This document shows positions 24,942-33,773 of a stretch of 64,000 bases of DNA, one piece after another. This stretch comes from Georgenia thermotolerans (GTDB lineage Bacteria > Actinomycetota > Actinomycetes > Actinomycetales > Actinomycetaceae), in contig NZ_VUKF01000020.1 of assembly GCF_009193185.1 (NCBI RefSeq), forward strand, positions 1 to 64,000, read 5' to 3'. The notes beneath the pieces are model-generated. The model saw only the letters and a program-made list of their open reading frames with translations. It did not search any database and was not told the origin of the DNA. Numbering within the stretch: the first letter of the stretch is position 1; every line of letters begins with the position of its first letter. The position numbers were made by a program, and so were the translations under genes.

Positions 24942-26219
24942 TCAGCGCCCCGCGGCGATGTCGGTGCGGTGCTGGGAGCCGTCCAGCCGGACCCGGTCCA
25001 CCCCGGCGTAGGCCGCGGCCCGGGCGGCGGCCACGTCCTCCCCGGTGCCGACGACGCTGAGCACGCGTCCGCCGGCGCTGACCACCCGGTCGTCCCCGTC
25101 CAGGGCGGTGCCGGCGTGCAGCACGTGGACGCCCTCGACCGCCTCGGCCTCGCTCAGGCCGGTGAGGGGGTCGCCCGTGCGGACCTGGCCGGGGTAGCCC
25201 TGGGCGGCGACGACGACGGTCACGGCGGCGCCGGGGCTCCAGCGCAGCTCGCCGGCCTGGTCCAGGCGGCCGGTGGCCGCGGCCAGGAGGGCCTCCCCGA
25301 GGGAGGACTCCAGGCGGGCGAGGACCACCTGGGTCTCGGGGTCGCCGAAGCGGACGTTGAACTCCACGACCCGCAGGCCGCGGGAGGTCAGGGCGAGGCC
25401 GCAGTAGAGCAGGCCGACGAAGGGCGTGCCGCGGTGGGCCATCTCGCGCACCACCGGCTGGGCGACCCGCTCGACGACCTCGGCGGTGAGGGTCTCCGGC
25501 GCCCAGGTGAGCGGGGAGTAGGCGCCCATGCCGCCGGTGTTCGGGCCGGCGTCGCCGTCGCCCAGCCGCTTGTAGTCCTGCGCCGGGGCGAGCGGCACGA
25601 CCTCTGAGCCGTCGCACAGGCAGAACAGGGAGACCTCGGGGCCGTCGAGGAACTCCTCGACGACGACGGCGGGCTCGCCGTGGGTGGCCGGGTCCCCGCC
25701 CTCCTTCGCGAGGCAGGCGCGGGCGTGGGCGAGCGCCTCCTCACGGTCGGCGGTGACGACGACGCCCTTGCCCGCGGCCAGGCCGTCGTCCTTGATGACG
25801 TAGGGGGCGCCGAAGGCCTCCATCGCGTCGACGACCTGCGCCTCGGTCGTGCACACCCGGGCCAGCGCGGTGGGCACCCCGGCGGCGGCCATGATCTCCT
25901 TGGCGAACGCCTTGGAGCCCTCCAGGCGGGCCGCCTCCCGGTCGGGGCCGAAGCAGGCGAAGCCGGCTTCGCGCACTGCGTCGGCGACGCCGGCGACGAG
26001 CGGGGCCTCGGGCCCGATGACGACGAGGTCGGCGTCCAGGTCACGGGCGGCGGCCACCACGGCGGCGCCGTCGAGGATGTCGAGGGGGACGTTGGTGGCG
26101 ATCGCGGCGGTGCCCGGGTTGCCCGGGGCCACCACCAGCCGTTCGACGCGCTCGTCACGGGCCAGGGACCGGGCCAGGGCGTGCTCGCGCGCGCCCGACC
26201 CGATAAGCAGGATCCTCAC
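24942..26219 (-). CDS. purD: Phosphoribosylamine-glycine ligase (GARS)
   Basis: A 425-residue ATP-grasp enzyme, purine step 2. It opens with MRILLIGSGAREHALA, has the PurD signature RFGDPETQV (about residue 292), and VIKDDGLAAGKGVVV in the ATP-grasp fold. The GTG at 26219 starts right at the conserved N terminus. No strong Shine-Dalgarno is seen. It is convergent with gnd and 61 nt downstream of the DUF2255 gene on the same strand. Confidence 0.95.
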   Translation of the reverse strand: MRILLIGSGAREHALARSLARDERVERLVVAPGNPGTAAIATNVPLDILDGAAVVAAARDLDADLVVIGPEAPLVAGVADAVREAGFACFGPDREAARLEGSKAFAKEIMAAAGVPTALARVCTTEAQVVDAMEAFGAPYVIKDDGLAAGKGVVVTADREEALAHARACLAKEGGDPATHGEPAVVVEEFLDGPEVSLFCLCDGSEVVPLAPAQDYKRLGDGDAGPNTGGMGAYSPLTWAPETLTAEVVERVAQPVVREMAHRGTPFVGLLYCGLALTSRGLRVVEFNVRFGDPETQVVLARLESSLGEALLAAATGRLDQAGELRWSPGAAVTVVVAAQGYPGQVRTGDPLTGLSEAEAVEGVHVLHAGTALDGDDRVVSAGGRVLSVVGTGEDVAAARAAAYAGVDRVRLDGSQHRTDIAAGR

Positions 26220-26280
26220 CCGGTGAGCCTACTGGGGGCCCGCCGCGGCGCCCGGGTCGCGTCTCGCGGAGCGGGCCGAG

Positions 26281-26655
26281 CTAGGTACGCGGGACGACCC
26301 GCAGGGTGGTCTCCCCGGCGTCGGGGCCGGTGACGGTGCGGACCAGGGCCTGCCCGTAGCGGTCGTACTTCGCGTGGTAGGCGGCGTCGACGGCGGCGCG
26401 GACGTCCGCCGCGGGCCGCACGAAGGTCACGTCGCGTTCGACGCCGCCGGCGCGGACGCGCCCGGCGCCGCTGCGCAGCGCCCGGACGAACCAGGGGTTG
26501 TCCTTGCCGTAGGCCGAGCGGATGTAGACGTCCTCGCCGGAGCGGACCACCCAGATGGTGACGTACCGGCGCAGCGTCCCGTCCGCGCGCAGGGAGGCGA
26601 CCTGCAGCTCGTCCGCGCCGCCGATGGCGTCGAGCTCGTGCCGGGTCCAGGTCAT
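26281..26655 (-). CDS. DUF2255 family protein
   Basis: A 124-residue protein of the DUF2255 type, related to split-barrel flavin/F420 (nitroreductase-like) proteins: TLRRYVTIWVVRSGEDVYIRS and GKDNPWFVRALRSG strands are characteristic. The ATG at 26655 is fixed by AAGGAGGAGGG 5 nt upstream; ATG 26676 precedes that site and is less likely. Divergent from the DUF2249 gene with a 77-nt gap. Function not established. Confidence 0.75.
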   Translation of the reverse strand: MTWTRHELDAIGGADELQVASLRADGTLRRYVTIWVVRSGEDVYIRSAYGKDNPWFVRALRSGAGRVRAGGVERDVTFVRPAADVRAAVDAAYHAKYDRYGQALVRTVTGPDAGETTLRVVPRT

Positions 26656-26732
26656 CGCACCCTCCTCCTTTTTCACGGATTTCCCCTTCGTTATTGTCGC
26701 GGGGTCAGCACCTTCCGGGAAGGACGAGCCAC

Positions 26733-27038
26733 ATGGCCATCAACGACGTCGAGATCCGCAGCAGCAGGGAAGCCGGCCGGGCGGGCGGGTGCGCCTGCGG
26801 CGAGCACGACCAGGACGTCCCCGAGCTGGACGTGCGGATGATCCCCCACGCCATCCGGCACGCCACGGTGTTCGGCGCGCTGGACGCCATCGCCCCCGGG
26901 TTCGCGCTGGACCTCGTCGCCCCGCACGACCCGCTCCCCCTGCTGGCCCAGATCGAGCAGCGCGAGCCGGGCGCCTTCGAGGTCGGCTACCTCCAGCGCG
27001 GCCCGGAGGCCTGGAAGCTGCGCCTCACGCGCCGCTGA
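26733..27038 (+). CDS. DUF2249 domain protein
   Basis: A 101-residue protein with a C-terminal DUF2249 domain (residues about 30-101): LDVRMIPHAIRHATVFGALD, then FALDLVAPHDPLPLL and the EPGAFEVGYLQRGPEAWKL end. An N-terminal GGCACGEHD segment adds two Cys and a His. DUF2249 proteins often accompany nitric oxide or denitrification genes, but none are nearby. A GGGAAGGACG Shine-Dalgarno, part of the palindrome CCTTCC-G-GGAAGG at 26711-26723, precedes the ATG. A TATTGT candidate -10 lies near 26692-26697. Confidence 0.8.
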   Translation: MAINDVEIRSSREAGRAGGCACGEHDQDVPELDVRMIPHAIRHATVFGALDAIAPGFALDLVAPHDPLPLLAQIEQREPGAFEVGYLQRGPEAWKLRLTRR

Positions 27039-27047
27039 CCCCCGACC

Positions 27048-27083
27048 GGCCCCGGCGTCGTCGACGGCGCCGGCACCGGGGCC
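27048..27083. terminator. Hairpin after the DUF2249 gene
   Basis: GGCCCCGG (27048-27055) pairs with CCGGGGCC (27076-27083) around an inner partly self-complementary loop; it lies between convergent genes. Confidence 0.6.
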
Positions 27084-27111
27084 ACCCCTCGCACCGGGCA
27101 CGGTGCGCGGC

Positions 27112-27621
27112 TCAGCCGTCGAAGGACCAGCGGGTGGAGCGCTCGGCGAGGTCCGGCGCGCGGTCGAGCACCGCGAAGGCCCGGGCGGGGACGATCTCGA
27201 CGACCAGGCCCTGGCGCAGGAAGTCGTCCCCCAGCGCCGGGGCGACGTGCTCGTACTTGTCGAGGTAGCGGGCGATCCACGTCGCGCGCCGGTCGCGGTC
27301 GCGCAGCACGGCGGCCCGTCCCTCGAGGGAGAGGCACTCGGCGCTGTCGTCCACCGCGAGCGCCACGTAGGGGTTGGCCTCCAGGTCCGCGGCCTTGCGC
27401 GAGTGCGGACCGCACGAGAACGCGAACCGGTGCTCGCCGTCGTCCCACACGCCCCGGACGGGCAGCGCGTGCGGGCGGCCCGAGCCGGAGGCGGTGGAGA
27501 GCCAGTAGTTGCGGCTCGCCGCCAGCTTCGCCGCCGCCCAGGACCACGGCAGCTCGCGCCAGCGCGAGGCGCCGACCCCGTAGTCGGGCATGTAGGGACG
27601 CTCGGCACGCGGCTCGCCCAT
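27112..27621 (-). CDS. Pyridoxamine 5'-phosphate oxidase-family protein
   Basis: A 169-residue split beta-barrel protein of the PNPOx-like FMN/F420/heme-binding superfamily: NYWLSTASGSGRPHALPVRG, then FSCGPHSRKAADLEANPYVAL and LSLEGRAAVLRD are the standard strands. Actinobacterial members often use F420, and substrate cannot be deduced. The ATG at 27621 (MGEPRAERP) is preferred to the far upstream start of the open frame. Lies downstream of pckG on the same strand. Confidence 0.85.
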   Translation of the reverse strand: MGEPRAERPYMPDYGVGASRWRELPWSWAAAKLAASRNYWLSTASGSGRPHALPVRGVWDDGEHRFAFSCGPHSRKAADLEANPYVALAVDDSAECLSLEGRAAVLRDRDRRATWIARYLDKYEHVAPALGDDFLRQGLVVEIVPARAFAVLDRAPDLAERSTRWSFDG

Positions 27622-27696
27622 GCCGTCACGGTAGGACGGGCGGGTGGCGGGCACGAGCCGTGAGTTCGACGGGCCCGTCCCGGGGAGCACGTCACG

Positions 27697-27741
27697 GACG
27701 CCGCGGCCCCGCCTCCCTCACGGGGGCGGGGCCGCGGCGTC
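27697..27741 (-). terminator. Terminator of pckG
   Basis: Perfect 17-bp GC stem (27697-27713 with 27725-27741) and an 11-nt loop, 11 nt beyond the pckG stop. Confidence 0.85.
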
Positions 27742-27752
27742 TCGTCGGTGCG

Positions 27753-29594
<1,842 letters not shown>

Positions 29595-29690
29595 GCTTTC
29601 CTCCGAGGGTCCTGCGGCACGCTCTTCCGCGTCCTGTATCCACTCTCGGTGCATTCTCGGCCCCCTTCAACGCGGACCTGCTAGTAAAAA

Positions 29691-29711
29691 CAGCCAAAGT
29701 TTCACTACTGT
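29691..29711 (+). promoter_or_regulatory. RamB-box-like site and leaderless -10 for the regulator gene
   Basis: On the minus strand 29703-29691 reads GAAACTTTGGCTG; its first nine bases match the Corynebacterium RamB motif (A/G)(A/G)AACTTTGCAAA as I recall it. TACTGT at 29706-29711 is a -10 box 6 nt before the regulator ATG, where no Shine-Dalgarno is seen. The site lies just upstream of the -10, so autorepression is plausible. Confidence 0.5.
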
Positions 29712-29717
29712 CAAACC

Positions 29718-31193
29718 ATGGCCGCTGAGACCTCTGCCACCCAGAATTCCAGACAGGGCACGGATCCGCTCGTCCTTGGCCGGCGGATCCGCCACGCCCG
29801 CACCGCGGCGGGGCTCACCCTGCGAGAGCTGGCCTCCGCCGTCGGCTCAACGACGAGCCAGCTGTCTCTGGTGGAGAACGGGCGCCGTGAGCCGCGGCTC
29901 TCGCTGCTCACCGCGCTCGCCGAGGCGCTGGGGACCAGCCCGGCGGCGCTGCTCAGCCCCGAGCCGCCGCCGGACCGGCGGGCGATGCTCGAGATCGCCC
30001 TCGAGCGGGCCCAGCGCAGCCCGGTGTTCGCCTCGCTCGGGGTGCCGCCGGTGCGGCCCGGGCGCCGGCTGCCCATGGACGCGCTGGAGTCGCTGGTGGC
30101 CCTGCACGCCGAGCTGGACCGGCGCGCCCGCGCCGCGATCGCCACCCCGGAGGAGGCCCGGCGCATCAACACCGAGCTGCGCCTGGAGATGCAGGCCCGC
30201 AACAACTACGTGCCCGAGATCGAGGAGATGGCCGAGGACTTCGTCCGTTCGGTGGGCTACACCGGCGGGGCGCTGACTCACCACATGGTCTCCCAGATGG
30301 CCGACCGGCTGGGTTTCACGATCATCCACGTCGACGACCTGCCCCACTCCACCCGCACCATCACCGACCTGGAGAACGGGCGGATCTACCTGCCCCCGGC
30401 GTCCATCCCCGGCGGCTACGGGCTGCGCTCGCTCGCCCTGCAGGCGATGGCGCACCGCATCTTCGGGCACGAGAACCCGCGCAACTACGGCGACTTCCTG
30501 CGCCAGCGCCAGGAGCTGGCCTACTTCACCGCGTGCTGCCTGGTGCCGCGCTTCGCCGCCCTGGCGTTCCTCGAGAAGAAGAAGGCCGCCAAGGACCTGG
30601 CGATGGAGGACTTCCGCGACGCCTTCGGCGTGACCCACCACTCCGCCGCCCAGCGCTTCACCAACCTGGCCACGGCGCACCTGGGCATCCCGGTCCACTT
30701 CATCCGCGCCAACAGCGACGGTGACCTCTACCGCGGCTACGAGAACGACGGCGTGCCGCTGCCCACCGACGCCACCGGGGCGATCGAGGGGCAGCTGCTG
30801 TGCCGCAAGTGGGCGGCGCGGGCGGCGTTCGGCCGGCGCAACCGCACCACCGAGTTCTTCCAGTACACCGACACCCCCGCGGGCACGTACTGGTGCAGCA
30901 CGCAGACCGGCACGACGACGGAGCAGGAGTTCTCCATCACCCTCGGGGTGCCCTTCGCCCACGCGAAGTGGTTCCGCGGCCGGGAGACGACCCTGCGGGC
31001 GCAGTCCACCTGCCCCGACGAGGGCTGCTGCCGCCGGCCCAGCCCCGAGCTGGCCTCGCGCTGGCGGGAGAAGTCCTGGCCGAGCGCGAAGATGCACGCC
31101 CACGTGCTGCGGCCGCTGCCGTCGGGGACGTTCCCGGGGGTCGACGACACCGAGGTGTACGAGTTCCTCGAGGCGCACGCCCCGGAGTCCTGA
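29718..31193 (+). CDS. ramB: XRE-family regulator of acetate/carbon metabolism, RamB-like
   Basis: A 491-residue regulator. An XRE helix-turn-helix spans residues about 20-75 (LRELASAVGSTTSQLSLVENG), an ImmA/IrrE-like region about 180-300 (QAMAHRIFGHENPRNYGDF), then a short-chain-fatty-acid regulator C-terminal domain with Cys residues CPDEGCC at about 434. This is the layout of RamB and of PrpR-type short-chain fatty acid regulators. In Corynebacterium, RamB represses acetate and glyoxylate genes; related proteins sense acyl-CoA. The neighbour pckG is a reasonable target. The start codon appears leaderless. Distinguishing RamB from PrpR needs a phylogeny. Confidence 0.82.
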   Translation: MAAETSATQNSRQGTDPLVLGRRIRHARTAAGLTLRELASAVGSTTSQLSLVENGRREPRLSLLTALAEALGTSPAALLSPEPPPDRRAMLEIALERAQRSPVFASLGVPPVRPGRRLPMDALESLVALHAELDRRARAAIATPEEARRINTELRLEMQARNNYVPEIEEMAEDFVRSVGYTGGALTHHMVSQMADRLGFTIIHVDDLPHSTRTITDLENGRIYLPPASIPGGYGLRSLALQAMAHRIFGHENPRNYGDFLRQRQELAYFTACCLVPRFAALAFLEKKKAAKDLAMEDFRDAFGVTHHSAAQRFTNLATAHLGIPVHFIRANSDGDLYRGYENDGVPLPTDATGAIEGQLLCRKWAARAAFGRRNRTTEFFQYTDTPAGTYWCSTQTGTTTEQEFSITLGVPFAHAKWFRGRETTLRAQSTCPDEGCCRRPSPELASRWREKSWPSAKMHAHVLRPLPSGTFPGVDDTEVYEFLEAHAPES

Positions 31194-31237
31194 GGGCGGA
31201 GCCGGCGCGCCGGGCGGGCGCGCCGGGCCGCGGCGGG

Positions 31238-31378
31238 GGCGGCAGCCCTCGGCGAAGGCGGCAGTTCCCGGCGGGGGCGGCGGTTCCCGGCGAGGGCGGC
31301 AGTTCCCGGCGAGCGCGCCAGTCCTAGCTGCAGCGGTCGACGAGAACTGGAGCGGCGGCCGAGAACTGGAGCGCCGGG
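31238..31378. repeat. 19-nt repeats, four direct and two inverted copies
   Basis: Units of 19 nt at 31238-31256, 31257-31275, 31276-31294 and 31295-31313 follow GGCGGCAGTTCCCGGCGAG. Two further 19-nt units at 31341-31359 and 31360-31378 (CGAGAACTGGAGCGSCGGS) carry the same core, CAGTTCYCGG, in inverse orientation. The set fills the gap between convergent ramB-like and purA genes and could fold into alternative hairpins. Confidence 0.85.
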
Positions 31379-31437
31379 TGAACCGGGCGAGCGAGCGCGC
31401 CGACGGCCCGGGCGGCCGCAGCCGCCCGGGCGAGCGC

Positions 31438-32724
31438 TCAGTCGAGCAGGTCGTGCCGCGCGATCGTCGCCTCGCGGTCCGGCCCGACGCCGACGGCGGA
31501 GATCCGCGTGCCGCTCATCTCCTCAAGCGCCAGCACGTAGCGCTGGGCGTTGGCGGGCAGGTCCTCGAAGGCGCGGGCGGCGCTGATGTCCTCCGACCAG
31601 CCGTCGAGCTCCTCGTAGATGGGCCGGGCGTGGTGGTAGGAGGACTGGTCGGCGGGCATCTCGTCGTAACGGACGCCGTCGACGTCGTAGGCGACGCACA
31701 CCGGGATCTTCTCCAGGCCGGTGAGCACGTCGAGCTTGGTCAGGACCAGGTCCGTCAGCCCGTTGATGCGCGTGGCATACCGGGCGACGACGGCGTCGTA
31801 CCAGCCGGTGCGGCGGGGCCGGCCGGTCGTGGTGCCGTACTCCCCGCCGGTGCGGCGCAGGTACTCGCCCGACTCGTCGTGCAGCTCGGTGGGGAACGGT
31901 CCCTCGCCGACGCGGGTGACGTAGGCCTTGCTGACGCCGACGACGCGGTCGATGCGGGTGGGCCCCACGCCCGACCCGGTGCACGCCCCGCCCGCGGTCG
32001 CCGAGGAGGAGGTGACGAACGGGTAGGTGCCGTGGTCGACGTCGAGCATGGCGGCCTGGCCGGCCTCGAACAGCACCGTCTGGCCGGCGTCGAGGGCCTG
32101 GTTGAGCACGAGGGAGGTGTCGGCGACCATCGGGCGCAGCCGCTCGGCGTAGGCCAGCAGGCCGTCGGTGATCTCGTCGACGTCGACGGCGCGGCGGTTG
32201 TACACCTTGACGAGCATCTGGTTCTTCTGGGCCAGCGCGCCCTCGACCTTCTGGCGCAGGATGCTCGCGTCGAAGATGTCCTGGATGCGCAGGCCCACCC
32301 GGCTCATCTTGTCGGCGTAGGTCGGGCCGATGCCCCGGCCGGTGGTGCCGATCTGCCGCTTGCCGAGGAACCGCTCGGTGACCTTGTCCAGCGTGCGGTT
32401 GTACGGCGGGATGATGTGCGCCGAGGCCGAGACGAGCAACTTGGAGACGTCCACGCCGCGGGCGCTGAGGGCGTCGAGCTCCTCGAAGAGCACCTCGAGG
32501 TCGACGACGACGCCGTTGCCGATCACCGGGGTGCAGCCGGGCGTGAGGATGCCCGAGGGCAGCAGGTGCAGGGCGTACTTCTCGTCCCCTACGACGACGG
32601 TGTGCCCGGCGTTGTTGCCGCCGTTGAACTTCACGACGTAGTCCACGCGCGAGCCGAGCTGGTCGGTCGCCTTCCCCTTGCCCTCGTCGCCCCACTGTGC
32701 TCCGACGACCACCACGGCTGGCAT
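31438..32724 (-). CDS. purA: Adenylosuccinate synthase
   Basis: A 428-residue enzyme forming adenylosuccinate from IMP, Asp and GTP, the first step to AMP. The N-terminal [12 protein letters not shown]-loop and [13 protein letters not shown] (residues 9-50) and the [12 protein letters not shown] and DGVRYDEMP stretches are diagnostic. The ATG at 32724 is the conserved start; the open frame continues upstream without support. Monocistronic, convergent with the regulator. Confidence 0.96.
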   Translation of the reverse strand: MPAVVVVGAQWGDEGKGKATDQLGSRVDYVVKFNGGNNAGHTVVVGDEKYALHLLPSGILTPGCTPVIGNGVVVDLEVLFEELDALSARGVDVSKLLVSASAHIIPPYNRTLDKVTERFLGKRQIGTTGRGIGPTYADKMSRVGLRIQDIFDASILRQKVEGALAQKNQMLVKVYNRRAVDVDEITDGLLAYAERLRPMVADTSLVLNQALDAGQTVLFEAGQAAMLDVDHGTYPFVTSSSATAGGACTGSGVGPTRIDRVVGVSKAYVTRVGEGPFPTELHDESGEYLRRTGGEYGTTTGRPRRTGWYDAVVARYATRINGLTDLVLTKLDVLTGLEKIPVCVAYDVDGVRYDEMPADQSSYHHARPIYEELDGWSEDISAARAFEDLPANAQRYVLALEEMSGTRISAVGVGPDREATIARHDLLD

Positions 32725-33081
32725 TTCGGTCCCTTCCACGCCACGAACGCCGGTCGGCGCCCCGACGAGGCTACCGGAGCGCCCTCGCCGGCACGGCTCC
32801 GCGGGCATGAAACGGCCGACGGCACGGCTCCGCGGGCACGGGACCGCCGCGGAGCCAGGTGATCAGCACAGGGAGCGCAGGCGGCCTCCGCGCCGGGCAA
32901 GCGCGGCCGTCAGCGGCGGCCGACGTGACTGCGTCCACACGCCGGAACGCCACCCCGACGTGCATCTCCGGAAAACGCGCGTTAGGTTCGTGGGACTGGA
33001 GACGTCCCACACGTGACATGGACGCGCCCAGAGTCGCGGAAGGTCCGTGACCCGGACGGGGTCCCGGAGGAGGAAGTGCGG
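32725..33081. other. Gene-free interval upstream of purA and the STAS gene
   Basis: This 357-nt region separates divergent genes. It contains a 19-nt direct repeat (CGGCACGGCTCCGCGGGCA) at 32789-32807 and 32820-32838. The second copy also pairs with 32847-32856 as a GGCTCCGCGG/CCGCGGAGCC hairpin. No convincing coding frame. Promoters for both genes must lie here, but I cannot assign them. Confidence 0.7.
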
Positions 33082-33462
33082 ATGATCGAGATCTCGGCGT
33101 CGTCGGCAACGGCGACCGTCACGATCACCGGCGACCTCGATCTCGCCGAGCGCGAACGATTCCCCGAGGTCACCGCCCGGGTGAGCGGGCTGCGACGCCA
33201 GCTGCTCGTCATCGACATGTGCCGGGTGAGCTTCATGGACTCCACCGGTGCCGCCTTCCTCATGGCGCTGGCCGAGGCCGGGTCCCGCCGCGGCGGGGCG
33301 ACGGTGCTGCGCGGCGTGAGCGAGCGGGACCTGTTCGTCCTGGAGATCTGCGGGGCACTGCCCCTGTTCCGGATCGATCGCGAGCACCGCTGCGAGCTCA
33401 GCGGCGAGCAGGGGCGACTGCGGGCGGAGCGCGAGTCCCGCCAGCTCGACAACTCGCACTGA
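33082..33462 (+). CDS. STAS-domain anti-sigma factor antagonist
   Basis: A 126-residue STAS protein of the SpoIIAA/RsbV type. The core is ITGDLDLAERERFPEV and LLVIDMCRVSFMDSTGAAFL, where Ser in MDSTG (about residue 54) is the phosphorylation site that switches partner binding. The ATG at 33082 has GGAGGAGGAAG upstream; the frame is open to 33013. It lies 0.3 kb from a PP2C phosphatase/kinase gene on the opposite strand, its probable regulator. Confidence 0.88.
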   Translation: MIEISASSATATVTITGDLDLAERERFPEVTARVSGLRRQLLVIDMCRVSFMDSTGAAFLMALAEAGSRRGGATVLRGVSERDLFVLEICGALPLFRIDREHRCELSGEQGRLRAERESRQLDNSH

Positions 33463-33773
33463 CCGCCGGCCCGCTTCCCGGTATCGGCGAGCCGTGGTTC
33501 TCCCGGCGCCGACCTGGCGCATGCTGAACGACCGGCGCGCTGAACGACCGGCGCGCCGCACCGCGCATTCCCGATCGACGCGAAATCGACGATGTTGCTG
33601 TCTCCGAGCGCGGATGACCGCAACGTCGTCCCACTCGGCGCGGCCTCCCGACTGCCGGAACCTCCGGAACCTCGCCGCCGCCCTCCCCCGACGGCCGAGC
33701 CCTCGCCGGCGCCGTCCGTCACGGCTTTGACGCCGGCGCGCCGACGCGTTCCCGCGCCGGCCCGCCCTCCCCG
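33463..33773. other. Gene-free interval between STAS and phosphatase genes
   Basis: These 311 nt lie between convergent genes. A perfect 16-nt tandem duplication (CTGAACGACCGGCGCG) occupies 33524-33539 and 33540-33555. Short ORFs here have shadow-like composition and are not called. No strong terminator hairpin was recognised. Confidence 0.7.

Noticed and set aside
20852-25617. Very long minus-strand frames (834 and 1116 residues) running through several genes
   Set aside because: They only fuse purC to out-of-frame or antisense reading of neighbours; the true purC starts at 23184.
26713-26723. tRNA or riboswitch in the short intergenic gaps
   Set aside because: No cloverleaf, TPsiC-like GGTTCGAATCC or known aptamer core was found in any gap I read.
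31238-31378. CRISPR or attachment-site interpretation of the 19-nt repeats
   Set aside because: No spacers, no cas genes, no integrase; units are directly adjacent.
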